DNA from: CAZJJK01 sp964546285 | GTDB lineage: Bacteria > Spirochaetota > Spirochaetia > Treponematales > Breznakiellaceae | Direction: 5' to 3' | DNA: 25,223 nt | NCBI GenBank assembly: GCA_964546285.1 | Contig: CAZJJK010000041.1 | Coordinates: forward strand, 1-25,223 | Shown here: piece by piece, positions 1-8,114 of the stretch | Layout: each line of letters starts with the position of its first letter | Position numbering within the stretch: position 1 is the stretch's first letter | The notes under the pieces: generated by a model | Database searches by the model: none | What the model was told of the DNA's origin: nothing | What the model saw: only the letters and a program-made list of their open reading frames with translations | Position numbers and translations under genes: made by a program

Positions 1-45
1 TTGGCACTACATTTTTTGAGGCTCTCATAATTTTAACGATGTATT

Positions 46-663
46 CTATACGCGAATCCGTTGAGGTGGCGCGACGCCGGCGGCTTGCAAAACATGGCCA
101 CAGGAGCCGCGGAGTTCTGTGCGGAGAAGAATTGGATGCCCTTCTATTTCCAGATCGATCTCCTGAAGAGCCAGGAGATCACCTTTGATCGTTTCCCATT
201 CATACTTCTTGCCATGGGCGGCTAAGCGATCCTCAAGTTCCTTTAGCAGCATCATGGCCAGAAAGGAACAGAAAACATGGCCACGAATCGATCCATCATT
301 ATGGTGATAGATTGGTCGTGTCCGCAGTACCGTTTTTACCGCCCGGAAGGTGTGTTCCACCATCCACAGTTCTTTGTAGTGACGGGCAATTTCGGGAGCC
401 GGATCAGGGAGGTCCGTGGTCAGAATCCAGATACCATCAAATCGGGCATCAGCGGCGATCTTCTGCTCATCAAGGGTAAAATGACCTTCACCATGTACCG
501 CTAGATATTTATGGTACCCATTATTACCAACGAGATTTTTATCACTTCCTGCGAGTTTTTCCCGGAGAGAAGCAACAATACAGGCTCGATCAGCGGCATC
601 CTTCCGTGCCTGGTCTTCATTGTAGCAAATGACGTAGCGTTTGCCATCGATGATACAGTTAAT
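46..663 (-). pseudogene. C-terminal remnant of an IS1634-like (IS4 superfamily) DDE transposase
   Basis: One open frame runs on the minus strand from about 663 to the TAG at 46-48. It gives about 205 residues, of which the last 105 follow an internal Met at 363. The part upstream of that Met reads DGKRYVICYNEDQARKDAADR, then LVGNNGYHKYL, then ARFDGIWILTTDLP, and leads into YKELWMVEHTFRAVK. The last motif is the family's Y-x-E-x-K region with the catalytic Glu. It is followed by RPIYHHNDGSIRGHVFCSF, typical of IS1634-type transposases. The N-terminal part with the first two catalytic Asp is absent. The stretch is visibly more GC-rich than the genes around it, as expected for foreign DNA. The remnant joins the 3' end of the neighbouring regulator gene near 655-665. 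IS ends were not identified. Fragment status is confident; the exact junction is not. Confidence 0.85.
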
Positions 664-1972
664 TTGTAGATAATTTTTTCTTCAATCGCAAACACTCAGC
701 GTTTAATTTTCCAGCGCGAACATTTAGACGTGTAATTCTCCTAGCCAAAAGTCTAGCTAAAAAAATACCATAATGAGGATTTTTTTTGATCAAATCAACA
801 AAAGCTTGTTTTGAAATCTTAATAAGTTTGCCCTCGCCAAAAGAAACTACTGTAGCTGATCTTTGATTTGACAACAAAAAAGACATCTCTCCAATAAACA
901 TATCGTCTGGAGTAAGATAAGAAATGTATTTATTTGAAGAAAAAATTAAATATCGTCCTGAAATAATATAATAGAGATAATCGGAATTATCACCTTCTTT
1001 TACAACAATTTCCCTATCTTTAAAAAGGACTTCTTCTTGTTCACAAAATATTTGAGGGACCATGTTAGCTGAATCTTTTTGATGACGGATAAGAAAGGAG
1101 ACTTCATTGCCTGTATCATTGTACCGCAATTCATTTGCATAGAAGTTAGCCATGTGAATACCCATACCATGAAAACCAATAGAAGGTTTTAAATTGACAC
1201 GAGCACGCCAATCAAAACCGTCTCCTTCATCCCTAATATTAAATCTAGAGGTATCTGAGGAAATTGAATATGAAAAATGAACTTTTTTTTGTGATATCTC
1301 TGGATCTTTATTTTTTTCCCTAATTAGATCCATCGCATTTTTACCTGATTCCATCCAATTAGTTTTTTCGTTAAAGCTGATTTTACAATTACCATGCTCA
1401 ATAGCATTTACGATCAGTTCTTGAAGCGATATATGCAGTCTTTCTTTATCATCTTTGTTGATTAAATTTGAGTTGTATAAATAATTAGTTATAAGATTCG
1501 TATATACGTTTATATCTAAGGGATCGTTATCCATAATAAAAGAGCCAGAAATTGTTTGTATTAAGTATTTTTGCATTCCTCTTTGGAAAAGGAATTGTTT
1601 GTTTTTAATGAGTATTTTTAGTAATCTTTCGGAACATGTAAAGAAATCGCTTCTTTTTAAAACGGCTATCAAATTGCAATCTTTCATTAAATCGACAACA
1701 GGTTTCTCATCGTCATAATCATGAATAGCAATTATTCCGCCATAGTGAAGCCAGGGATCGCTCTTTATAGCATGAATGAGTTCTTTTGTAATCTCGTTTT
1801 CAGCGGAGTAATCTAAAATCTTCAATTCAGGAAGATCATATTTGAAATACTCAATAATCTTATCCTTTCCGCTAGGAAAACTTATATTCACTTCTGAAGA
1901 AAGACGATTTGCGATAGTCTTTAGGCTAAAGACTATTTCAGGATCGCTTGTTACTACTGGGATATTAATCAT
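659..1972 (-). CDS. Receiver-like / HATPase (anti-sigma-kinase type) / cyclic-nucleotide-binding regulator
   Basis: This 437-residue soluble protein has three parts. Residues 1-115 look receiver-like: an acidic D10/E12 after the first strand, D54 at the end of the third strand (KILDYSA) and K106. Residues 150-300 are an HATPase domain of the RsbW/histidine-kinase type, with an N-box E185/N189 (QELIVNAIEHGN), a G1 box DEGDGF at 248-253 and a G2 box GMGIHM. There is no phosphoacceptor His domain. Residues 313-410 are a cyclic-nucleotide-monophosphate-binding domain with the phosphate cassette GEMSFLLSNQRSA (G361, E362, R371). A plausible role is a switch that phosphorylates or sequesters a partner in response to cyclic nucleotide; this is inferred. 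The ATG is preceded by AAGGAG. The gene is divergent from glgX. Its stop lies exactly where the transposase remnant begins, so a few C-terminal residues could have been replaced. Confidence 0.75.
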   Translation of the reverse strand: MINIPVVTSDPEIVFSLKTIANRLSSEVNISFPSGKDKIIEYFKYDLPELKILDYSAENEITKELIHAIKSDPWLHYGGIIAIHDYDDEKPVVDLMKDCNLIAVLKRSDFFTCSERLLKILIKNKQFLFQRGMQKYLIQTISGSFIMDNDPLDINVYTNLITNYLYNSNLINKDDKERLHISLQELIVNAIEHGNCKISFNEKTNWMESGKNAMDLIREKNKDPEISQKKVHFSYSISSDTSRFNIRDEGDGFDWRARVNLKPSIGFHGMGIHMANFYANELRYNDTGNEVSFLIRHQKDSANMVPQIFCEQEEVLFKDREIVVKEGDNSDYLYYIISGRYLIFSSNKYISYLTPDDMFIGEMSFLLSNQRSATVVSFGEGKLIKISKQAFVDLIKKNPHYGIFLARLLARRITRLNVRAGKLNAECLRLKKKLSTN

Positions 1973-1994
1973 ATAAAAGCTCCTTGAGTAAAAA

Positions 1995-2023
1995 TTACAA
2001 AGAAATAATTGCGATAATATGAT
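1995..2023 (+). promoter_or_regulatory. Predicted promoter of glgX, very close to the start codon
   Basis: TTACAA (1995-2000), a 17-nt spacer and TATGAT (2018-2023). Transcription would start near 2030, five nucleotides before the ATG at 2035. No Shine-Dalgarno sequence precedes that ATG. Predicted by eye. Confidence 0.45.
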
Positions 2024-2034
2024 AGAATTTGTAC

Positions 2035-4188
2035 ATGAATAATACTAAAATTGCCATTGAACCAGGGAAACCATTGCCTCTTGGTGCTTCGATAATAGGA
2101 AATGGTGTAAACTTTTCTATTTTTTCTCGTCATGGTACCTCAGTTACTCTTTTAATTTTTGAAAAAGCAAATGACAACGAACCTATTCATGAAATAAACC
2201 TCGATCTACGAAAGAATAGAACAGGAGATATATGGCATTGTTTTGTTCGAGGTATAAGCGAAGGAGCTTTTTATGCTTATAGGGTTGACGGACCATATAT
2301 CCCTGAAAAAGGATTTAGATTCAATCCACATAAAATTCTTTTAGACCCATACGCGAAGGCAATAACAAAAATAGATAATTGGGATCTTGTTGCTGCCCAA
2401 GGATATAACCCCAATCTCCCCGACTGTGATCTTTCATTCTCCTATGTTGATAATATCACAAAACAGCCTAAATGTATTGTTGTTTCAGATTTTTTTGACT
2501 GGGAAGGAGACCGGCCATTAAACTATCCCTTACGATTCAGTATTCTTTATGAAACCCATATAAGGGGATTTACTATCCATCCGAGTGCGAATGTTAAGTA
2601 TCCCGGAACTTATAAGGGAGCTATAGAGAAAATTAGTTATTTAAAGGATTTAGGAATTACCTCAATAGAATTCCTTCCAGTTCAAGAATATAATCATAAT
2701 GAAAATAATAGATTAAATCCTAGAACAGGAGAAGTTTTAAGGAATTATTGGGGTTATAGTACTGTATCATTTTTTGCGCCGAAACAGTCCTATTCGTCGG
2801 ATAACGCTCCAGGTGCCCAAGTTAAAGAATTTAAGGAGATGGTTAGAGAATACCATAAAGCTGGAATAGAGATTATTTTGGATATTGTTTTTAATCATAC
2901 AGCGGAAGGAAACGAACGCGGTCCAACCATCTCTTTTAGAGGTTTAGATAATAGTATTTACTATATTTTAGATGAAAATAGACGCTTTTATAAAAACTTT
3001 TCAGGTTGCGGGAATACTTTAAATTGTAATCACCCGGTTGTAAGAAGCTTTATTATGGATTGTCTACGGTATTGGGTTGTGGAAATGCATGTAGATGGAT
3101 TTAGATTCGATTTAGGCTCTATATTAGGAAGAGATCAGCAGGGGCGTTTAATGGAGAATCCCCCTATGCTGGAACGTATTGCTGAAGATCCCGTACTTCG
3201 AAACACTAAGATAATCGCTGAAGCTTGGGACGCTGGTGGTGCATATCAAGTAGGATGGTTTCCCGGTGGTCGCTGGGCAGAGTGGAATGATCGATACCGT
3301 GACGATGTACGAAAATTCTGGCGTGGAGATACGTTTGCGGCAAGAAATTTCGCTACGAGATTATCGGGTAGTTCTGATTTATATCTTCGTGATGGGAGAA
3401 AGCCTTTTCACTCTATAAATTTTATAACAAGTCATGATGGTTTTACATTAGTGGATTTAGTTTCTTATTCAGAAAAACATAATGATGAAAATGGAGAAAA
3501 TAACAATGATGGGAATAACCATAATTACAGTAGTAATTATGGTTTTGAGGGTAGTGCGTCTAATCCATCAATAAATTCATTAAGAGAAAAGCAAATAAAA
3601 AATTTCCTAGCTACATTATTGCTGTCTCTTGGCACACCAATGCTATTAGGGGGAGATGAGTTTAAGAGGACTCAACGGGGAAATAATAACGCGTATTCTC
3701 AAGATAATGAAATTTCTTGGTATGATTGGCGGCTCGTGGAAAAAAATAAACAGCTCAGGCATTTTTTAAAAGGAATAATTGAATTCAGAAAGAAACATCC
3801 TGCATTTCTGCGCCCAGAGTTTTATTCGGGTAAAGATGGAAACTATAACGCAATTCCTGATATAACTTGGTTTAGCGCGAGTGGTGAAACTCCAGATTGG
3901 AGTACTATAGATAAGCAATTAGCCGTAAGAATAGACGGAAGTAAAGCAGATACCTATGCTGATAGAGATGATTGCGACTTTTTCCTTATGTTTAATTCGG
4001 CGGATCAAGCCTGCCGTTTTATTATTTCAAATCCGGCAAATGGTGGTAAATGGTATAAAGCTATTGATACGGCTTTACCTTCTGCAAAAGAAGTATTAGA
4101 GGCAGGACAGGAACAATGTATCGCTAATCAAACGGAATTAATACTGAAAGAGCGTAGCCTCGTTGTACTGATATCAAAAGTTTCTTGA
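2035..4188 (+). CDS. glgX: Glycogen debranching enzyme (isoamylase type, GH13_11)
   Basis: This cytoplasmic enzyme hydrolyses alpha-1,6 branch linkages of glycogen or limit dextrin. The 717 residues begin GKPLPLGASIIGNGVNFSIFS, the N-terminal CBM48-like domain of GlgX/TreX. The TIM barrel follows. With numbering from ATG 2035, the GH13 catalytic residues are the nucleophile D359 in DGFRFD, the acid/base E396 in IIAEAWDAGG and the stabiliser D468 in TSHDGF. The histidine-containing motif DIVFNHTAEG is also present. A C-terminal beta domain completes the fold. The length matches the longer isoamylase/TreX group rather than E. coli GlgX (about 657). A TTG two codons upstream (2029) is an alternative start; ATG 2035 is preferred. 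No Shine-Dalgarno sequence is visible and a predicted -10 box ends at 2023. No other glycogen genes lie in the window. Confidence 0.9.
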   Translation: MNNTKIAIEPGKPLPLGASIIGNGVNFSIFSRHGTSVTLLIFEKANDNEPIHEINLDLRKNRTGDIWHCFVRGISEGAFYAYRVDGPYIPEKGFRFNPHKILLDPYAKAITKIDNWDLVAAQGYNPNLPDCDLSFSYVDNITKQPKCIVVSDFFDWEGDRPLNYPLRFSILYETHIRGFTIHPSANVKYPGTYKGAIEKISYLKDLGITSIEFLPVQEYNHNENNRLNPRTGEVLRNYWGYSTVSFFAPKQSYSSDNAPGAQVKEFKEMVREYHKAGIEIILDIVFNHTAEGNERGPTISFRGLDNSIYYILDENRRFYKNFSGCGNTLNCNHPVVRSFIMDCLRYWVVEMHVDGFRFDLGSILGRDQQGRLMENPPMLERIAEDPVLRNTKIIAEAWDAGGAYQVGWFPGGRWAEWNDRYRDDVRKFWRGDTFAARNFATRLSGSSDLYLRDGRKPFHSINFITSHDGFTLVDLVSYSEKHNDENGENNNDGNNHNYSSNYGFEGSASNPSINSLREKQIKNFLATLLLSLGTPMLLGGDEFKRTQRGNNNAYSQDNEISWYDWRLVEKNKQLRHFLKGIIEFRKKHPAFLRPEFYSGKDGNYNAIPDITWFSASGETPDWSTIDKQLAVRIDGSKADTYADRDDCDFFLMFNSADQACRFIISNPANGGKWYKAIDTALPSAKEVLEAGQEQCIANQTELILKERSLVVLISKVS

Positions 4189-4270
4189 ATATGACGAGTT
4201 ATGATTAACCCGCTAATGCTATTGAAGTATCGTTGGCGTCATGATATCCTCTATTAGATGGGAATGAGCT

Positions 4271-5344
4271 ATGAAAGATACTGCCGATAAAGGCAACTCA
4301 AAACCTAAACGGCGCAGAGAAAGACATAAGCTTATAGAATATGAAAAAAGAATATATGATCTTAAACAGCTTCTTGAAATATCAAAAAGCTTAAACTCAA
4401 CGCTTGATTATAACATTTTAATAGACTCAATCTTATACATCTGTATGGCGCAGATGAAAGTAATTAAAGCGGCTCTTTTTGTTAAAAAAGCTTTAGATTC
4501 AACCACATTTAGTCTGCATCGAAATCATAAAGGTTTTGATTTGGATCATAGTGCGGAATACATTGTAGATGAAGATCATCCAGTAATTAAATTATTTTCT
4601 CATAATTATTCGTGTTATACACTTGAGGAAATAAAGGAGAAACTAGGAGATTTGAATGGTTTGGAAGGTTTGGTCTGTCTTGAGCCTTCTCTAATTATTC
4701 CATTAAAAGCAAAAGGCGTAATAAACGGAATTATTCTGCTGGGTGATAGAATCGATGAGAGCCCTTATGATGATTATGAGCGTGAGCTAATAACAGATAT
4801 AGCTATTTTGGCTTCTATCGCAATTAGCAATGCGTTCTTATTCGAAATGACAACGACCGATATGATGACAAAATTAAAAATGAAGCATTATTTCTATTCT
4901 GTTTTACTTGAACAAATGGAAGCTATTGCGCAAAGCCCTGAGCCGTTATCGATAGTAATGATGGATATTGATTTTTTCAAGAGATTTAATGATACATACG
5001 GACATTCATGTGGTGACGCGGTTTTAAAACAAGTCGCAAGAATAATCGCGGAAAATGTAAGAATTGTTGATGTTGCTGCGCGATATGGAGGAGAGGAATT
5101 TGTTCTGCTTATGGTAGATTCTGATATTGAAAAGGCGAAAGTCGCTGCAGAACGAATAAGAGCCGCAGTAGAGTGTGCTGAAACTGAATATGAAGGCGCT
5201 TTATTAAAGGTAACTATTTCTTGTGGTGTTGCTAGTTATGACCCCGAAAGAGATTTTTCGGCGAAAGCTTTAATAGATAGGGCTGATCGCGCTCTTTATA
5301 GATCGAAACAGGAAGGGCGAAATAGAGTTTCTTGCGCTGATTAA
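4271..5344 (+). CDS. GAF-GGDEF diguanylate cyclase
   Basis: This 357-residue predicted cytoplasmic enzyme would make cyclic di-GMP from two GTP. Residues 1-30 are charged. Residues 30-190 form a GAF-type sensor (KQLLEISKSLNSTLD at its start, IIPLKAKGVINGIILLGDR near its end). Residues 195-357 are the GGDEF domain: MMDIDFFKRFNDTYGH, then the active-site motif as GGEEF (273-277), which is an active variant in this family. RIVD (264-267) sits exactly five residues before the motif. It is a canonical RxxD inhibitory I-site, so product feedback inhibition is likely. The ATG has a weak GGAATGAG upstream. It lies between glgX and the rhomboid gene on the same strand, with gaps of 82 and 42 nt. The GAF ligand cannot be read from sequence. 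Confidence 0.88.
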   Translation: MKDTADKGNSKPKRRRERHKLIEYEKRIYDLKQLLEISKSLNSTLDYNILIDSILYICMAQMKVIKAALFVKKALDSTTFSLHRNHKGFDLDHSAEYIVDEDHPVIKLFSHNYSCYTLEEIKEKLGDLNGLEGLVCLEPSLIIPLKAKGVINGIILLGDRIDESPYDDYERELITDIAILASIAISNAFLFEMTTTDMMTKLKMKHYFYSVLLEQMEAIAQSPEPLSIVMMDIDFFKRFNDTYGHSCGDAVLKQVARIIAENVRIVDVAARYGGEEFVLLMVDSDIEKAKVAAERIRAAVECAETEYEGALLKVTISCGVASYDPERDFSAKALIDRADRALYRSKQEGRNRVSCAD

Positions 5345-5350
5345 CATAGA

Positions 5351-5380
5351 TTGACATTTGCCGGGAGCTATTAGTATTTT
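5351..5380 (+). promoter_or_regulatory. Predicted promoter of the rhomboid gene, adjacent to the start codon
   Basis: A perfect TTGACA (5351-5356) is followed after 18 nt by TATTTT (5375-5380), or after 15 nt by TAGTAT (5372-5377). Either choice puts transcription initiation at or within a few bases of the ATG at 5387. Confidence 0.5.
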
Positions 5381-5386
5381 TAGCTA

Positions 5387-6022
5387 ATGGTGAGTAAGAG
5401 ATTATTTCAGTATAAATTTTATAGTATTAGTATATGGATAATTGGGATAAATTTACTTTTCTTTTTGATCAAATATATTTTTCCATACAGCACCGCTTAT
5501 TTATCTTTGAACGTTCGTGCTGTAACAGAATTGCATTTCTATTGGCAGTTTATAAGTTACCTTTTTTCTCATGCTGATTTTTCTCATTTACTACTAAATA
5601 TGCTTGGTTTGTTTTTCTTTGGTTATCAGGTTGAAAAGAGGATAGGTAGTATTGATTTTCTTCTTTTCTATTTAACGACTGGTATTCTTGCAGGTATATT
5701 CTCTTTTATTGTTTATTTTATTAGTGGTATGTGGAATGTTTTTTTATTAGGCGCATCTGGTGCAGTATTTGCGGTTTTATTGGCGTACGCTGTTTTTTTT
5801 CCACGATCTATTATTTACATTTGGGGATTGATTCCTGTCAGAGCGCCACTATTGATTTTGGGATATATAATAATAGAGTTGATATCTCTGGTATTAAGTA
5901 GAAATCAGGGCGTTGCTCATTTAACGCATCTTGCCGGGTTAGGGTTTGCGTGGCTATATTTTTTAACAAGATTTGGTGTTAATCCACTAAACTCTCTTAT
6001 AGGTAGAGATTTAAGACGATAA
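5387..6022 (+). CDS. Rhomboid-family intramembrane serine protease
   Basis: This 211-residue polytopic inner-membrane protein would cleave single-pass substrates within the membrane. Six hydrophobic segments are visible. The family motifs are in place: H67-x3-N71 in SHLLLNMLG (oxyanion residues), the nucleophile S124 in GASG, and H181 in HLTHLAG as the catalytic-dyad partner. The protein has only the six-helix core with short tails, the usual minimal bacterial form. The start ATG 5387 has no nearby ribosome-binding site; a GGGAG lies about 20 nt upstream, too far to act. A consensus-like promoter ends 6 nt before the ATG, suggesting a leaderless message. It lies 42 nt downstream of the diguanylate cyclase gene. 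The substrate is unknown. Confidence 0.88.
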   Translation: MVSKRLFQYKFYSISIWIIGINLLFFLIKYIFPYSTAYLSLNVRAVTELHFYWQFISYLFSHADFSHLLLNMLGLFFFGYQVEKRIGSIDFLLFYLTTGILAGIFSFIVYFISGMWNVFLLGASGAVFAVLLAYAVFFPRSIIYIWGLIPVRAPLLILGYIIIELISLVLSRNQGVAHLTHLAGLGFAWLYFLTRFGVNPLNSLIGRDLRR

Positions 6023-6088
6023 TTTTTGAACTTTATGAACGCAATATCTAATATCATATATAATAAATAAATACGATATTTGTTTTTC

Positions 6089-6111
6089 AAAGGTATTTCT
6101 TGTTTACCTTT
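6089..6111. promoter_or_regulatory. Perfect 7-bp dyad touching the -35 box of the gyrB promoter
   Basis: AAAGGTA (6089-6095) and TACCTTT (6105-6111) are perfect inverted repeats separated by 9 nt. The right arm overlaps the first bases of the predicted gyrB -35 box (6109-6114). It may be an operator, or a weak hairpin after the rhomboid gene. It has no following T run, which argues against a terminator. Confidence 0.35.
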
Positions 6112-6137
6112 ACTTAACCTAGTTTTCATCGTATAAT
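6109..6137 (+). promoter_or_regulatory. Predicted gyrBA promoter
   Basis: TTTACT (6109-6114), a 17-nt spacer and a perfect TATAAT (6132-6137). Initiation near 6144 gives a leader of about 40 nt with an AGGAAA ribosome-binding site before ATG 6185. Confidence 0.65.
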
Positions 6138-6184
6138 GCTTGAAGCTTAGTTCAACTTTAGAACGCGTCTCCCTAGGAAATACC

Positions 6185-8092
6185 ATGGAATCTAATTATT
6201 CAGCTCAAAGCATCCAAGTTTTGAAGGGCTTGGATGCCGTGCGTAAACGCCCCGGTATGTATATTGGTTCTACCGGTATCGATGGACTACATCATCTAGT
6301 ATATGAAGTTGTTGATAATTCTGTAGATGAAGCGCTTCAAGGGCATTGTGCGAATATCCTCATTTTTTTAGAAAAAAATGACATAATTCGTGTTGAAGAT
6401 GATGGCAGAGGTATTCCAGTGGATATTCATCCTACTGAGAATATAAGCGCACTAGAGATAGTGATGACTCGCTTACATGCCGGAGGAAAATTTGACAAAA
6501 ACGCTTATAGAGTATCTGGTGGTCTTCATGGTGTAGGCGTTTCGGTTGTAAATGCTCTTTCGACATGGTGCGAAGTTCATATTCATCTAAATGGAAAGAT
6601 ATATTATCAAAAGTATAAAAAAGGTATTCCCGAAGAAACAGTAAAAATATGTGGTGATACAACAAAGCGGGGAACAATAGTAAGATATCTACCGGATGAC
6701 ACAATATTTGAAACAACTACACATAATTTTGACATATTATCTAATAGACTGAGAGAACTAGCCTTTTTAAATAAAGGGATCCGTATTTCAATCATAGATG
6801 AACGTTTATCAATACCGAAAAGTCATGATTTTGTTTTTGAAGGCGGTGTTAAGAGTTTTGTTGAATACCTCAATAAAAGTAAAGTAGTTCTTCACCAAGA
6901 ACCTATATATTTTATTGTAAATAAAGATGATGTAGAAGTTGAATGCGCGATTCAATATAACGATGGGTTCAATGAAAATATGTTTTCTTATGTTAACGGT
7001 ATTAATACTAGAGAAGGCGGTACGCACCTTATCGGATTTAAATCAGCGTTAACGAGAACGTTTAACGAGTATTTAAAAAAGTCAAAGCTACAAAAGAAAT
7101 TGGACGAGACTCTTTCCGGTGACGATGTAAGAGAAGGTTTGACCGCGATTTTATCAATTAAAGTAGCTGATCCACAATTTGAAGGTCAGACAAAAGGGAA
7201 ATTAGGTAATTCTGAAATTAAAGGTATCGTAGAATCTTGTATTAATGAACAACTGACATTTTTCTTAGATCAAAATCCAAGTATCATTAACGCGATATTA
7301 GATAAAATGGTGCTTGCCGCGAAAGCGCGTATCGCCGCAAGACAAGCTCGTGACGCAACGAGAAGAAAAAATTTTCTTGAAAGTTCTGGCTTACCTGGAA
7401 AGTTAGCTGATTGTTCAGAGCGAGATCCATCAAAATGTGAGTTATATATAGTTGAGGGTGATTCAGCTGGTGGGTCTGCTAAGATGGGGAGAGACAGGAA
7501 GTTTCAAGCTATTTTATCTCTTTTTGGGAAAATGTTGAACGTAGAGAAGACAAGGATTGAAAAAGTTCTAGTAAATGAAAAACTTCAGCCAATAATCGCG
7601 TCTATCGGAGCGAACGCCGGACTGAATTTTGATATTACTAAAATACGGTACCATAAAGTAATAATTATGGCGGATGCTGATGTTGATGGGTCTCATATTA
7701 GAACCCTTTTATTGACTTTTTTCTATCGTTACATGACAGATCTTATTTCCCATGGGCATGTTTATCTAGCGATGCCGCCTTTATATAAAATAAATTATGA
7801 GAAGAAAATTAGGTATGCTTATGATGATCAAGAGAAAGACAAAATAATTCAAGAAACTGGAAAAGACCCAGATAAAATTGCGGTACAACGATATAAAGGC
7901 TTGGGAGAGATGAATCCCGATCAATTATGGGATACAACAATGGATCCTGATAAACGTAATATAATTCGGATACAACTAGATGATGCCGTTGAGGCCGACC
8001 ATATTTTTTCGACACTAATGGGTGAGCAGGTTGAACCACGGCGTTTATTCATAGAAGAAAACGCTTTGAACGTGTCTAATTTGGATGTTTGA
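6185..8092 (+). CDS. gyrB: DNA gyrase subunit B
   Basis: This is the ATPase subunit of DNA gyrase (A2B2), which introduces negative supercoils. The 635 residues show the GHKL ATPase (GLDAVRKRPGMYIGS, VVDNSVDEA, DGRGIPVDIHP, GGLHGVGVSVVNALS), the transducer, and the TOPRIM domain with EGDSAGGSAKMGR (424-436) and the metal-binding DADVDGSH. The C-terminus is KGLGEMNPDQLWDTTMDP then EQVEPRRLFIEENA. The start ATG 6185 has TAGGAAA just upstream and begins MESNYSAQSIQVL; an upstream in-frame TTG (6140) lies ahead of the predicted transcription start and is rejected. Oddity: where E. coli has PLKGK (445-449) this protein has SLFGK, with Phe at position 447. It is followed after 22 nt by gyrA, almost certainly in one operon. 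Confidence 0.97.
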   Translation: MESNYSAQSIQVLKGLDAVRKRPGMYIGSTGIDGLHHLVYEVVDNSVDEALQGHCANILIFLEKNDIIRVEDDGRGIPVDIHPTENISALEIVMTRLHAGGKFDKNAYRVSGGLHGVGVSVVNALSTWCEVHIHLNGKIYYQKYKKGIPEETVKICGDTTKRGTIVRYLPDDTIFETTTHNFDILSNRLRELAFLNKGIRISIIDERLSIPKSHDFVFEGGVKSFVEYLNKSKVVLHQEPIYFIVNKDDVEVECAIQYNDGFNENMFSYVNGINTREGGTHLIGFKSALTRTFNEYLKKSKLQKKLDETLSGDDVREGLTAILSIKVADPQFEGQTKGKLGNSEIKGIVESCINEQLTFFLDQNPSIINAILDKMVLAAKARIAARQARDATRRKNFLESSGLPGKLADCSERDPSKCELYIVEGDSAGGSAKMGRDRKFQAILSLFGKMLNVEKTRIEKVLVNEKLQPIIASIGANAGLNFDITKIRYHKVIIMADADVDGSHIRTLLLTFFYRYMTDLISHGHVYLAMPPLYKINYEKKIRYAYDDQEKDKIIQETGKDPDKIAVQRYKGLGEMNPDQLWDTTMDPDKRNIIRIQLDDAVEADHIFSTLMGEQVEPRRLFIEENALNVSNLDV

Positions 8093-8114
8093 GAATCAGG
8101 AGATATAACTAATT

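Noticed and set aside
6140..6184. In-frame TTG giving a longer GyrB N-terminus
   Set aside because: It lies before the predicted transcription start, while ATG 6185 has AGGAAA and matches the family N-terminus.
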